Assembly (NCBI RefSeq): GCF_030403745.1
Contig: NZ_JAQMWP010000022.1
Span: 88,162 to 152,161 of the forward strand
DNA from: Streptomyces sp. S.PB5
Lineage (GTDB): Bacteria > Actinomycetota > Actinomycetes > Streptomycetales > Streptomycetaceae
Direction of reading: 5' to 3'
DNA: 64,000 nucleotides
The notes beneath the pieces were generated by a model. It saw only the letters and a program-made list of their open reading frames with translations. It was not told the origin of the DNA and did not search any database. Each line of letters begins with the position of its first letter. The stretch's first letter is position 1. This document shows, piece by piece, positions 34,063-45,113 of the stretch. Both the position numbers and the translations under genes were made by a program.

Positions 34063-34653
34063 TCAGACGGTGGTGACGACCTCGTCGTAGGCGAGGCGCG
34101 GCGAGCGCGGGTAGGAGGCACCCTCGCCCGGCTTGCCGATGTTGACGACCATCAGCGGGGTGTGGTCGTCGTCGAGGAACTCCTTCTGGACGCCCTCGTG
34201 GTCGAAGCCGGTCATCGGGCCGGCGGCGAGACCGGCGGCGCGGACACCGACGATGAAGTACGCGGCCTGCAGCGCGGCGTTCATGCGGGCGGCGGACTCA
34301 CGGGCCGGGCGCTCGCTGAAGAACAGGTCCTTGGCCTGGGGGAAGGCCGGGAAGAGCGCCGGCAGCTCCTCGTGGAACTCGTTGTCCGCGGAGAGGATCG
34401 CGACCAGCGGGGCGGTGGCGGTCTTCTCCTGGTTGCCCTCGGCCATGTGCTTGACCAGACGCTCACGGGCCTCGGGGGAACGGACCAGCGTGACGCGCAG
34501 CGGGGTCTGGTTGAAGGCGGTCGGGCCGAACTTGACCAGGTCGTAGATCGCCTGGACCTGCTCGTCCGTCACCGGCTCGTCGGTGAAGGCGTTCGCGGTG
34601 TGGGCCTCGCGGAACAGCAGGTCCTGGGCAGTGGGGTCAAGGACGAGAGACAT
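34063..34653 (-). CDS. malonic semialdehyde reductase-like nitroreductase (RutE type)
   Basis: ATG 34653 (GAGAAGG upstream) gives 196 residues. The start LDPTAQDLLFREAHTANAFTDEPVTDEQ, with FGPTAFNQTPLRVTLVRSPEARERL (FMN-binding), MNAALQAAYFIVGVRAAGLAAGPMTGFD and LMVVNIGKPGEGASYPRSPRL, matches the RutE/HadB-like subgroup of the nitroreductase superfamily. It is a cytoplasmic FMN flavoprotein that reduces malonic semialdehyde to 3-hydroxypropionate in uracil catabolism, or other aldehydes, quinones or nitro groups. No other rut genes are near, so the physiological substrate is open. Confidence 0.88.
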   Translation of the reverse strand: MSLVLDPTAQDLLFREAHTANAFTDEPVTDEQVQAIYDLVKFGPTAFNQTPLRVTLVRSPEARERLVKHMAEGNQEKTATAPLVAILSADNEFHEELPALFPAFPQAKDLFFSERPARESAARMNAALQAAYFIVGVRAAGLAAGPMTGFDHEGVQKEFLDDDHTPLMVVNIGKPGEGASYPRSPRLAYDEVVTTV

Positions 34654-34801
34654 GGGTGAACCTTCTCGGGGACGTACGTCGGAATCCGGGTTCCGGATCG
34701 GCTGACACGGCTGACTGTACGCGTCACAGGTTGAAGCTTCAACTAAAGTCGGAGTGTGGTGAGCCACTTCACAGTCAGCACAGGTGATCTACTCGGCTGA
34801 T

Positions 34802-35032
34802 CTACTCGGCCTCGGCCCCGTCCGCCTCTTCCTCCTCCGCGAGCGCCGCGTCCAGCCGCGCCCGCGCCCCCTCCAGCCACCGCCGGCACACCTTGGCCAG
34901 CTCCTCGCCCCGCTCCCAGAGCGCGAGGGACTCCTCCAGCGTCGTACCGCCGGCCTCAAGGCGTCGTACGACGTCGATCAGCTCGTCCCGCGCCTGCTCG
35001 TACCCGAGCGCCTCATCCACCTTGCTGGTCAT
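34802..35032 (-). CDS. xseB: exodeoxyribonuclease VII small subunit
   Basis: The 76-residue all-helical protein has the XseB pattern: YEQARDELIDVVRRLEAGGTTLEESLALWERGEELAKVCRRWLEGARARLD, followed by an acidic tail. With XseA it forms ExoVII, which degrades single-stranded DNA from both ends into acid-soluble oligonucleotides in repair. It starts nine bases after the xseA stop in a two-gene operon, the usual arrangement. Confidence 0.93.
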   Translation of the reverse strand: MTSKVDEALGYEQARDELIDVVRRLEAGGTTLEESLALWERGEELAKVCRRWLEGARARLDAALAEEEEADGAEAE

Positions 35033-35041
35033 GCGCCCACC

Positions 35042-36250
35042 CTAGACATCGACTCGGACACTGAAATCACCCTCGGAAACCCGCGCCCGCAGCACCTCGT
35101 CCCCGGCGACCTCCCCGGGATCGCGGACGACATGCCCGTCGGCCTTCTGCAGCACGGCGTACCCCCGCTTCAACGTGGCCGCAGGTGACAGGGCCACCAC
35201 GCGCGCGTGCGTGTGCGAGAGCTCGGAGTCGGCGCGGTCGAGGAGATGACCGAGGGTCCGCCGCGACCGCTCGACCAGCGCGGCGACATGATCGGCCCGC
35301 TCGTCGATCATCCGGTGCGGATCCTCTATCGACGGCCGCGCGAGCGCATGGGCGAGCCCGCGCTCCTCCCGCTCGATGAACGCCTCGACACACCGCCGCG
35401 CGCGATCACGCAGCATCGACACCCGCTCGAACTCCTCACCCACGTCCGGAACGACCTTCTTGGCCGCGTCGGTCGGGGTGGAGGCGCGCAGGTCGGCGAC
35501 ATGGTCGAGCAGCGGATTGTCGGGCTCGTGCCCGATGGCGGACACGACGGGCGTACGGCACTCCGCGACCGTCCGCACGAGCTGCTCGTCGGAGAAGGGC
35601 AGCAGGTCCTCGACGCTGCCGCCGCCCCGGGCCACGATGATCACATCGACGTCGTCGTGCGCGTCGAGCTCCTTGACGGCCTGCACCACCTGCGGCACCG
35701 CGTGCACCCCCTGCACGGCGACGTTGCGCACCTCGAAGCGGACGGCCGGCCAGCGGTGCCGCGCGTTCTCCAGCACATCCCGCTCGGCGGCGGACGCCCG
35801 CCCGCACACGAGCCCGATGAGCTGCGGCAGGAAGGGCAGCGCCTTCTTCCGCTCGGCCGCGAACAGCCCCTCGGCGGCCAGCGACTTCTTCAACTGCTCC
35901 AGCCGCGCCAGCAGTTCCCCGACCCCGACCGGCCTTATCTCGGCGGCCCGCAACGACAACTGCCCCCGGGGCGCATACCACTCCGGCTTCGCCAGTACGA
36001 CGACCCGCGCGCCCTCGCTCACGACATCGGCGACGGCGTCGAAGACCTGCCGGTAGCAGGTGACGCTGACGGAGATGTCGTACGACGGGTCCCGCAGCGT
36101 CAGGAAGACGACGCCGGCGCCGGGCCGCCGCGACAGCTGGGTGATCTGCCCCTCCACCCAGACGGCACCGAGCCGGTCGATCCACCCGCCGATCAGCCGG
36201 GAGACCTCACCGACGGGCAGGGGGGCTTCGGCGGACGTGTTGAGAGCCAT
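35042..36250 (-). CDS. xseA: exodeoxyribonuclease VII large subunit
   Basis: ATG 36250 gives 402 residues. An N-terminal OB-fold (PVGEVSRLIGGWIDRLGAVWVEGQI, about 10-110) binds single-stranded DNA. The catalytic domain contains LIGLVCGRASAAERDVLENARHRWP, DVDVIIVARGGGSVEDLLPF and AIGHEPDNPLLDHVADLRASTPTDAA with the conserved acidic and His residues. A long coiled coil (about 270-350) and C-terminal LKRGYAVLQ follow. It is the catalytic half of ExoVII and is co-transcribed with xseB. Confidence 0.95.
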   Translation of the reverse strand: MALNTSAEAPLPVGEVSRLIGGWIDRLGAVWVEGQITQLSRRPGAGVVFLTLRDPSYDISVSVTCYRQVFDAVADVVSEGARVVVLAKPEWYAPRGQLSLRAAEIRPVGVGELLARLEQLKKSLAAEGLFAAERKKALPFLPQLIGLVCGRASAAERDVLENARHRWPAVRFEVRNVAVQGVHAVPQVVQAVKELDAHDDVDVIIVARGGGSVEDLLPFSDEQLVRTVAECRTPVVSAIGHEPDNPLLDHVADLRASTPTDAAKKVVPDVGEEFERVSMLRDRARRCVEAFIEREERGLAHALARPSIEDPHRMIDERADHVAALVERSRRTLGHLLDRADSELSHTHARVVALSPAATLKRGYAVLQKADGHVVRDPGEVAGDEVLRARVSEGDFSVRVDV

Positions 36251-36380
36251 GCGCCGAGCGTAGTGGCCGCCGCTGACATCACCGCCGGGCCACGTCACTC
36301 AGCCTGTCCGGGGGCGGCAGCCTCCAGGGAAGGGGCGGCGGGGGCGAAGAAACCCGGCGGCGCCCCCGGCCGACAGAAAC

Positions 36381-37802
36381 CTACGCACCCACCCCCGTCC
36401 GTCCCCGCTGCCCCACCAACACGGCCACCCCCACCACGAACCACACCGCTCCCACCACCTGAGCCGCCCCGGACGCCTCCACGATGACGGCCACGGTGAT
36501 GGCCGCGCCGGCGACCGGCAGCAGCACATGCCGCCACCAGCTCACCGCCCCGCCCGCCCGTCTCCCACCGCCACCCTTCTGCGGAAGCCCTTCGGGCCCT
36601 TCCTTTTGCCGCTTCACCGCGAACCACGCCACCACGCTCGCGTGCAGCAGCGTGAAGGCGGTCAGGGCGCCGATGTCGACGACCGACACCAGGTGGTCCA
36701 TGCCGTCGTCCCGGCGAGCCGCCCAGACCGCGGCCACCAGCGTGATCACGGCGGCGCACAGCAGCGCGACCCGCGGCACCCCGGAGTCCGTCCTCGACAG
36801 CGCCCGCGGCAGACGCCGGTCCCGGCCCATCGCGAACAGCAGACGACCGGCCGCCGCCTGGCCCGCCAGCGCCGCGAAGGCCGCGCCGATCGCCTTGCTG
36901 ACCGCCACCAGGTCGTGCAGCCAGGTCCCGACCGACGCGTCCACGGCGTCGTAGAAGGCCGGCCCCTGCGCCTCCGGCCGGGCCGCCAGTTCGGCCGAGG
37001 ACAGGGGCTCCAGGAGGGTCACCAGGTACGTCTGCGCCACGAACAGCACACCGGCCAGGGCGAGACAGAACAGCACCGCGCGTGCCACCTTCTCCGATCC
37101 CCCGGTGACCTCCTCCGCGAAGGAGGCGATCGCGTCGAAGCCGAGATACGACAGCACCGCGATCGAGACCGCCCCGATCACCGCCGACAGCGCGAACGCC
37201 CCCTGCGAGCCGTCCCCCGACAGCGGCGACAGCCAGCCCCGTTCGGCGCCGTCGCGCGCGAGGACGACGACCGCCGAGACGACGAACACCAGCAGGACCA
37301 CGATCTCCATCGCCAGCACCAGGAACCCGACCCGGGCCGCCGCTCGCACGCCCCACAGGTTCAGCAGGGTCGTCACCACGACCGCGACGGCCGTCCACAC
37401 CCACCGCGAGACCTCCGGGACCAGCGCGTTCATCGCGATGCCGGAGAAGAGGTACGCGACCGCCGGGATCAGCAGATAGTCCAGCATCGCCATCCAGCCC
37501 GCGATGAACCCGGCCTCCTTGCCGAGCGCCACGCGCGCGTAGGCGTACACCGAGCCCGCGCGGGGGACCACCCGCACCATCTGCGCGTAGCTGAAGGCGG
37601 TGAACGCCATCGCAACCGTGGCGATGACATAGACCAGCGCGACCGCCCCGTGCGACCTGGCGTCGAGCGCGCCGAACACGCCGACGGGCGCCATGGGGGC
37701 GACGAAAAGCATGCCGTAGACGACCAGATCCCGGAAGCCGAGACTGCGCCGCAGGTCATGGCCCGGATCGGCGCTCAGGGTCGTCGTCTCGGTCTCGGAC
37801 AT
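36381..37802 (-). CDS. APC-superfamily amino-acid permease
   Basis: The 473-residue protein has about 12 membrane helices. The first (DLVVYGMLFVAPMAPVGVFGAL) has the unwound glycine region of APC transporters. YAYARVALGKEAGFIAGWMAMLDYLLIPAVAYL and SYLGFDAIASFAEEV are typical of the YjeH/PuuP-like branch (amino acids or polyamines). The C-terminus has a short basic loop (FAVKRQKEGPEGLPQKGGGGRR) before the last helices. It is divergent from ispH with no operon partner, so the substrate cannot be named. Confidence 0.88.
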   Translation of the reverse strand: MSETETTTLSADPGHDLRRSLGFRDLVVYGMLFVAPMAPVGVFGALDARSHGAVALVYVIATVAMAFTAFSYAQMVRVVPRAGSVYAYARVALGKEAGFIAGWMAMLDYLLIPAVAYLFSGIAMNALVPEVSRWVWTAVAVVVTTLLNLWGVRAAARVGFLVLAMEIVVLLVFVVSAVVVLARDGAERGWLSPLSGDGSQGAFALSAVIGAVSIAVLSYLGFDAIASFAEEVTGGSEKVARAVLFCLALAGVLFVAQTYLVTLLEPLSSAELAARPEAQGPAFYDAVDASVGTWLHDLVAVSKAIGAAFAALAGQAAAGRLLFAMGRDRRLPRALSRTDSGVPRVALLCAAVITLVAAVWAARRDDGMDHLVSVVDIGALTAFTLLHASVVAWFAVKRQKEGPEGLPQKGGGGRRAGGAVSWWRHVLLPVAGAAITVAVIVEASGAAQVVGAVWFVVGVAVLVGQRGRTGVGA

Positions 37803-37893
37803 CGATGCCTCCGCCGGTGTTTCACACGTCGTCTGCCGTCGCCGGTTCCCCGTCCTTCACACTTCCCGGCCAGTCTCGCCTTCAACTCGATCT

Positions 37894-37920
37894 TTGACCC
37901 GTCGAGCGCGGCCTTACGAT
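37894..37920 (+). promoter_or_regulatory. promoter of ispH, leaderless transcript
   Basis: TTGACC (37894-37899) and TACGAT (37915-37920) are separated by 15 bp, slightly short. Seven bases separate the -10 from the ATG at 37928, so transcription should start at or next to the start codon. This also argues against the in-frame ATG at 37919, which lies inside the -10. Confidence 0.55.
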
Positions 37921-37927
37921 GGGACGC

Positions 37928-38929
37928 ATGACTGCTTCGTCTGGCCGCCGTGTCCTGCTCGCCGCCCCCCGGGGCTACTGCGCGGGTGTGGACCGCGCCG
38001 TGATCGCCGTCGAGAAAGCCCTGGAGCAGTACGGCGCTCCGGTGTACGTCCGGCACGAGATCGTCCACAACAAGTACGTCGTGCAGACCCTGGAGAAGAA
38101 GGGCGCCATCTTCGTCGAGCGGACGGAGGAGGTCCCCGAGGGGAACATCGTGATGTTCTCCGCGCACGGTGTGGCCCCCGTCGTCCATGAAGAGGCCGCG
38201 CGCGGCAAGCTCGCCACCATCGACGCGACCTGCCCGCTGGTCACCAAGGTCCACAAGGAAGCCGTCCGCTTCGCCAATGAGGACTACGACATCCTCCTGA
38301 TCGGGCACGAGGGCCACGAGGAGGTCATCGGGACCTCCGGCGAGGCCCCCGACCACATCACCCTCGTCGACGGCCCCGGCGATGTCGCCAAGGTCGAGGT
38401 CCGCGACGAGTCGAAGGTCGTCTGGCTCTCCCAGACCACCCTCTCCGTCGACGAGACCATGGAGACCGTCGACGCCCTCAAGGAGAAGTTCCCGCAGCTC
38501 ATCTCCCCGCCCAGCGACGACATCTGCTACGCCACCCAGAACCGTCAGCTCGCGGTCAAGCAGATGGGCGCCGAGGCCGAGCTGGTCATCGTGGTCGGCT
38601 CCCGCAACTCCTCCAACTCCAAGCGGCTGGTCGAGGTCGCCAAGCTCGCCGGCTCCCGCGAGGCCTACCTCGTGGACTTCGCGAGTGAGATCGACGAGAC
38701 CTGGCTGGAGGGCGTCACCACGGTCGGCGTCACCTCGGGGGCCTCCGTCCCGGAGATCCTCGTCGAGGAGGTCCTGGAGTACCTCGCCCAGCGCGGCTAC
38801 GACGACGTGGAGCTGGTCAAGGCGGCCGAGGAGTCCATCACCTTCTCGCTGCCCAAGGAACTCCGCCGGGATCTGCGCGAGGAGGCCGCGGCGCTGGTCG
38901 CGGAGCGCAAGGGCACCTCAGGCGAGTGA
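37928..38929 (+). CDS. ispH: 4-hydroxy-3-methylbut-2-enyl diphosphate reductase
   Basis: The 333-residue protein is the last enzyme of the MEP isoprenoid pathway, reducing HMBPP to IPP and DMAPP with a 4Fe-4S cluster. The three cluster cysteines are C18 (PRGYCAGVDRA), C102 (DATCPLVTKVHKE) and C200 (ICYATQNRQ). Substrate-binding HEIVHNKYVV, FSAHGV, GHEGHEEVIGTSGE, SRNSSNSKRL and GVTSGASVPE are intact. The product feeds prenyltransferases such as the one at 8840. The start fits a leaderless mRNA. Confidence 0.95.
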   Translation: MTASSGRRVLLAAPRGYCAGVDRAVIAVEKALEQYGAPVYVRHEIVHNKYVVQTLEKKGAIFVERTEEVPEGNIVMFSAHGVAPVVHEEAARGKLATIDATCPLVTKVHKEAVRFANEDYDILLIGHEGHEEVIGTSGEAPDHITLVDGPGDVAKVEVRDESKVVWLSQTTLSVDETMETVDALKEKFPQLISPPSDDICYATQNRQLAVKQMGAEAELVIVVGSRNSSNSKRLVEVAKLAGSREAYLVDFASEIDETWLEGVTTVGVTSGASVPEILVEEVLEYLAQRGYDDVELVKAAEESITFSLPKELRRDLREEAAALVAERKGTSGE

Positions 38930-38958
38930 CTGTCAGTCGTCCGTCGTAACGTAGGGCC

Positions 38959-39702
<744 letters not shown>

Positions 39703-39736
39703 GCCGCGCGGGCCGGGGGACGCCACCCCGCCGGGG

Positions 39737-40276
39737 TCACACCGGCGGACGGTTCGCCCGGCGCCGCCGGTTCATCAGCCGCACCTTGCGTACGGTCGCG
39801 ATCAGACCGGCGACCAGCGTCCCGCCGTACAGCCAGCCGGCCTCGGTCGCGAGGGCCGTCACCAGGCCCATCAGACGGCTGCCGATCCCGTCGCCGCCCT
39901 GGGCGAGGGGCACGAGCCCCGCGGCGAAGGCGATCGGTACCACGACGGGCGCGGTGACCAGGTCGTTGCGCCGCATCCAGACGGCGGTCAGGACGCTCAC
40001 CGGCAGGAACAGCACGCCGTACACCGTCAGTGAGCCGAAGGTCAGCGCGTCCAGGCAGCCGAGGACCAGCATCGTCGCGATGCAGAACAGGCCGCCGCCG
40101 AGTCCGGTGAGCCGGGGGTTGGGGAAGCGGCGTACCGCCTGGGCGACGGGTGGAGCGGGCCGTCGTACCGCCGCCGGACGGGTCGGACCACGCCCGCCGC
40201 GGGCCGCCTGCGGGGGCAGGGAAGGGGCCTCGCGCCGTGCTCGAATGTGCGGGGGTCGCGTCTTGTGTTGCTCCAC
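39737..40276 (-). CDS. DUF6542-type membrane protein
   Basis: The 179-residue protein has a basic Pro-rich N-terminus (about 1-50) and four membrane helices (LTGLGGGLFCIATMLVLGCL; LTVYGVLFLPVSVLTAVWM; LVTAPVVVPIAFAAGLVPLA; VTALATEAGWLYGGTLVAGLI), ending in a basic tail (RRRRANRPPV). It is conserved beside ychF and ppgK in Streptomyces but uncharacterised. The GTG start is six bases after a -10-like TAAGTT on the minus strand, again suggesting a leaderless message. Confidence 0.75.
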   Translation of the reverse strand: MEQHKTRPPHIRARREAPSLPPQAARGGRGPTRPAAVRRPAPPVAQAVRRFPNPRLTGLGGGLFCIATMLVLGCLDALTFGSLTVYGVLFLPVSVLTAVWMRRNDLVTAPVVVPIAFAAGLVPLAQGGDGIGSRLMGLVTALATEAGWLYGGTLVAGLIATVRKVRLMNRRRRANRPPV

Positions 40277-40439
40277 TGGACCAACTTAGGACGGTTTATA
40301 TGCAGAATCGTCCTTCAGACACGCCGAGGGATCGACCTTGGCCAAGTGTTCGACGGGTCACGAGGGCGGGGTCGGGCACGCCGTAGACTGGTGGATCGGC
40401 CCTCTCAGTCCTCTCCTCTCATGTACGGGAAGTCGCAAC

Positions 40440-41524
<1,085 letters not shown>

Positions 41525-41528
<4 letters not shown>

Positions 41529-43039
41529 CGGTCTGACGAGGAGCCGTACCGGCTGCGCAGACGGGCCTTGAGGATCTTGCCGGTGGCGTTGCGGGGCAGG
41601 GTGTCGACGAGGACGACCGACTTGGGGAGTTTGTACTTGGCGAGTCGGCCGGACAGGGAGTCCAGGATGTCGTCGGGCGACACGTCGGCGCCCGCGCGGG
41701 GCACGACGAGTGCTCTGCCCACTTCGCCCCATCGTTCGTCGGGTACGCCGATCACCGCGCATTCGGCGACCGCGGGATGCTGGTGGAGGAGTTGCTCGAC
41801 CTCGGCCGGATAGACGTTCTCCCCGCCGGAGATGTACATGTCCTTGATCCGGTCGACGATCGTGACGTACCCCTCCTCGTCGACAGTGGCCGCGTCTCCG
41901 GAGCGGAACCAACCTCCTTCGACGAAGGCGTCGTTGGTCGCTTCGGGCCACTGCCAGTAGCCCTTCATCACGTTGAGGCCCTCGATGATCACCTCGCCGA
42001 CCTCGCCCGGTGCGACATCGGTGAGGTCGGGCCGCACCACGCGTACGTCGGTGAAGAAGCAGGGCGTGCCGGCCGAGCCGGCCTTGCGGATGCTGTCCGG
42101 TGCGCGCAGGCCCAGCGCGGCGGGAGCGGTCTCGGTCAGGCCGTACGCCTGGAGGAAGGTCAGGCCACGGTCCTGGTAGGTGTGGATGAGGGCCTTGGGT
42201 ACGGGTGCCGCCGCGCACTGCAGGATCCGGACCGACGACAGGTCGGCCGTCGCCCACCGCGACGACCGGGCCATGGCCTGGTACATCGCGGGCACGCCGA
42301 ACATCCTCGTCACCCGGTGCTCGGCGATGACGTCGAGCACCCGTTCCGGGTCGAAACCGCGCATCAGCACCGACGTTGCTCCTTTGAGGAAGCCCGGCAG
42401 GAAGACGGCGTTGAGGGCGGCCGTGTGGAACATCGGTGCCACCACCAGAGCGACGTCGTCGGAGGCGATGTCCGCCTCCAGCAGGATGTTGAAGCAGTTC
42501 CAGGCGATGTTGGCGTGGGTGAGCATGACCCCCTTGGGGCGGCCGCTGGTGCCGGAGGTGTACTGGATCATGCACACCTCGTCGAGGCCGACCGTCTCGT
42601 CGAGGGGGTCGTCGGGTGCCTTCGCCAGCAGCTCCTCGTATGCGCTCCCCACCTCGACGTAGTGCTTCACCTCGACGTCGTCCCTGAACGCGTCCACGGT
42701 GTCGGTGAGTTCGGCCCCGAACACCAGCACCGCCGCTCCCGAGTCGCCCAGGATGAAGGCCAACTCCGGTGCCGCGAGGCGGGTGTTGAGCGGGACGAAG
42801 ACGGCGCCCAGCGCGTTCGTGGCGAACAGGGTCTCCGCCAGGGCCGGATGGTTCGCGCCCAGGTAGGCCACCCGGTCGCCGTGTCCGACCCCCAGGGCAC
42901 GCAGGACGTGAGCGAGCCGCGTCACGCGCGCGGCCAGCTCTCCGTAGGACAGGGATCCGCCGTCGTGCACGACGGCGGTGGCCTTCGGTGCCATGCGGGC
43001 ACGCCGTGCGGGCCACGAGCCGAGACCTTGATCGCGCAT
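41525..43039 (-). CDS. acyl-CoA synthetase (AMP-forming)
   Basis: ATG 43039 (GAGAGGAGAG upstream) gives 504 residues. ANL-family motifs are complete: YTSGTSGRPKGVMLTH (P-loop), AYGLTET, GEVIIEGLNVMKGYW, WFRSGDAATVDEEGYVTIVDRIKDMYISGGENVYP and the catalytic Lys in NATGKILKARL. It activates a carboxylic acid to acyl-AMP and then to its CoA thioester. It is the third gene of an operon with an acyl-CoA dehydrogenase-like monooxygenase and a flavin reductase, so an aromatic or aryl-alkanoic acid is a plausible substrate; a fatty acid is also possible. Confidence 0.88.
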
Positions 43040-43065
43040 GGTGCGTCTCTCCTCTCTCGGAGCTC

Positions 43066-43638
43066 TCAGAACCAGTCGGGCCATGTGTAGTCGGCCGATT
43101 CGTCGTGGTCCCGGCGGGGCGGCAACGGGGCGAGCCGCCCCCGGGAGAAGACCAGCGGTGCGGCGCCGGTCTTCTCCAACCCGAGCTCCCGGACGCGGCC
43201 GAGGACGAAGTAGTGGTCGCCGAGGGTCCACACGTCGGCGATGTCGCAGTCGATCCAGGCGACGGCGCCCGCCAGGACGGGGCTGCCCGAGGCCGCGCCG
43301 CGCCACGGGTGGCGGTCGAAGACGTCGGGCGCCTTGGCGCTGACATCCCGGCAGAGGCCCTCCTGGCCGGCGGCCAGCACGTTCACGCAGAAGGCGCCGC
43401 CGGCCATGATCCTGGGCCAGGTGCTGGAGGAGCGGCCGGGGAGGAACGCGACGAGCGGAGGGTCCAGGGACACCGAGGTGAACGAGCCGATCACCATGCC
43501 GACCGGGGTGCCGTCGGGTTCCTTCGCGGTGACCACCGTGACACCCGTCGGGTAGTGGCCGAGCACGTGCCGGAACCGGCCGGGGTCGTGCGCCGGGCCA
43601 CCGCCGGGCGCCGTCGCGGCGGGCATCTGCCGGTTCAC
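43066..43638 (-). CDS. flavin reductase component (HpaC/HsaB-like)
   Basis: GTG 43638 overlaps the upstream stop (GTGA) and gives 190 residues; an ATG at 43626 is an alternative. The flavin reductase-like domain is clear: FRHVLGHYPTGVTVVTAKEPDGTPVGMVIGSFTSVSLDPPLVAFLP (FMN-binding split barrel), GGAFCVNVLAAGQEGLCRDVS, GAVAWIDCDIADVWTLGDHYFVLGRV. It would supply reduced FMN or FAD by NAD(P)H oxidation to the adjacent oxygenase, forming a two-component group D flavin monooxygenase. Confidence 0.88.
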   Translation of the reverse strand: MNRQMPAATAPGGGPAHDPGRFRHVLGHYPTGVTVVTAKEPDGTPVGMVIGSFTSVSLDPPLVAFLPGRSSSTWPRIMAGGAFCVNVLAAGQEGLCRDVSAKAPDVFDRHPWRGAASGSPVLAGAVAWIDCDIADVWTLGDHYFVLGRVRELGLEKTGAAPLVFSRGRLAPLPPRRDHDESADYTWPDWF

Positions 43639-44897
43639 GCCGGGATCTCCGGCCCGAGCAGAGAACGGGCGTACGCCGTGGCCCACGAGCCGTGCTGCGC
43701 GTTGATGTGGGTCCTGTACGTGGCGACGTCGCGCAGGTACCGCTGCATGCGCTCGCCGTTCGCCAGCGCGCTGGAGCCACTGGCGAAGGCCAGCATCTCG
43801 ACGGCCTGGCAGGCGAGTTGGCCGGACTGCCGGGCCGTGACGGAGAGGGCCTGGTCGTCCTGTTCGGAGAAGGGCTCGCCCCCTGCCAGGCCCCGGGCGG
43901 CGTACGTGGCGTAGTCGTCCGCGACCGACAGGATGATCCGCTGTGCGCTGTCGGCCAGGGCCGTGGCCAGGCCGAGGTTGCGCTGGTGTTCCGGATCGTG
44001 GCTGCGCGGTTCGAAGGGCGGCAGCGTGCTGTTCTTGGTGGTGATGATCCGCCGGTACTCGTCGACCGCGGCCCAGGCGGTGCCCGCCATGATCGAACAC
44101 AGCTGGATGTTGAAGAACGACATCAGCCGGCCCGCGTACATCGGGTTGCCGTGCAGTTCCACACCCGGCCCGTCGGTGGTGTCGTTCGCCGCGAGGTGGG
44201 TCCTGGACACGTACTCATGCGGTACGAGGACGTCCTCGGCCACGACGCTGTTGGAGCCGCTGCCGCGGAAGCCCAGGATCTCTCCCCAGTTGTCGAGCAT
44301 CCGCCAGCCGGAGGGCACGAGCACCATGCCCGACACGGGCATGCCGCCCTCTTCGTCGATGATGAGCACGCCACCCAGGAAGTGCGTGGAGACGTTGACT
44401 CCGGAGGAGTAGTCCCAGCGGCCGTTGACCAGGTACCCGTCGGGGGTCCTCGTCGCGGTGGCGCTCGGGGCGATCGGCAGCGGGGCCCGGAAGTCACCGT
44501 CCGGCCCGAACACCTCGCGCTGGGTGCTCTCGGGGAAGCGGCCGGCCACCACCAGGCTGTGGGAGGCGGCCAGACACAGGTTCCAACCGCTGGACGGGCA
44601 GCCGCGGGCCACCTCGGTGACCATCCGGGAGTAGGTCCGCAGGTCGAACTCGTAGCCGCCGAAGCGGCGTGGCTGGAGGGACCGGTAGAAACCCGCCTCC
44701 AGGAACGCCTTGTGCGTGTCCTCGGGGATACCGGTCCGCTGTTCGGTCTCGTCCTGGTGATCACGTAGCCAGGTCCTCATGCCGGCGGCCCGGCGGACCA
44801 GTTCCTCCGGTGTCAGGTCCGGCTCCGGCTGCGGAATCTCGATGATTTTCTCGGCTGCCTCGGTTGCCTCGCTTGTCTCGGACAATTCGCACCCCAT
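43635..44897 (-). CDS. group D flavin-dependent monooxygenase, acyl-CoA dehydrogenase fold
   Basis: The 420-residue protein has an acyl-CoA dehydrogenase-like fold: helical N-domain (RTGIPEDTHKAFLEAGFYR), a middle beta-domain (VNGRWDYSSGVNVSTHFLGG, LGFRGSGSNSVVAEDVLVP) and a C-terminal helical domain. Without an acyl-CoA dehydrogenase catalytic Glu context and next to a flavin reductase, it fits oxygenases such as HsaA/HpaH-type C2 components that ortho-hydroxylate phenols with FADH2 and oxygen. It is the first gene of its operon, preceded by a 13-bp motif shared with the hydrolase operon and divergent from the LysR regulator. Confidence 0.82.
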   Translation of the reverse strand: MGCELSETSEATEAAEKIIEIPQPEPDLTPEELVRRAAGMRTWLRDHQDETEQRTGIPEDTHKAFLEAGFYRSLQPRRFGGYEFDLRTYSRMVTEVARGCPSSGWNLCLAASHSLVVAGRFPESTQREVFGPDGDFRAPLPIAPSATATRTPDGYLVNGRWDYSSGVNVSTHFLGGVLIIDEEGGMPVSGMVLVPSGWRMLDNWGEILGFRGSGSNSVVAEDVLVPHEYVSRTHLAANDTTDGPGVELHGNPMYAGRLMSFFNIQLCSIMAGTAWAAVDEYRRIITTKNSTLPPFEPRSHDPEHQRNLGLATALADSAQRIILSVADDYATYAARGLAGGEPFSEQDDQALSVTARQSGQLACQAVEMLAFASGSSALANGERMQRYLRDVATYRTHINAQHGSWATAYARSLLGPEIPA

Positions 44898-44951
44898 CCG
44901 CTGCTGTTATGGGTCGGCCTGAAGCGAGTGTTGGCAGCGCGGCGAAGGACC

Positions 44952-44964
44952 GTCCAATGCCGGT
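44952..44964 (-). promoter_or_regulatory. 13-bp motif shared by two catabolic promoters (copy 1)
   Basis: On the minus strand ACCGGCATTGGAC lies 55 bp upstream of the monooxygenase ATG. The identical 13-mer occurs upstream of the hydrolase operon (50675-50687). In both cases TTGGAC is followed, after 18 bp, by a CAAnAn hexamer, so it may combine a -35 element with an activator half-site for the adjacent LysR protein. Confidence 0.5.
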
Positions 44965-45113
44965 AGCCGGGGGCTTGATGAGTGTCGTGCATCACAGCAG
45001 GTCGGAGGAGGTGACGGGAATGCCGCACATTTCTGCCTGGTGACGTGCGGGGAAGTGGGCGGTAACGTGGCGCGGACCACAACGCCGTGGACATCGCCTT
45101 TCTGGAGGGCTGA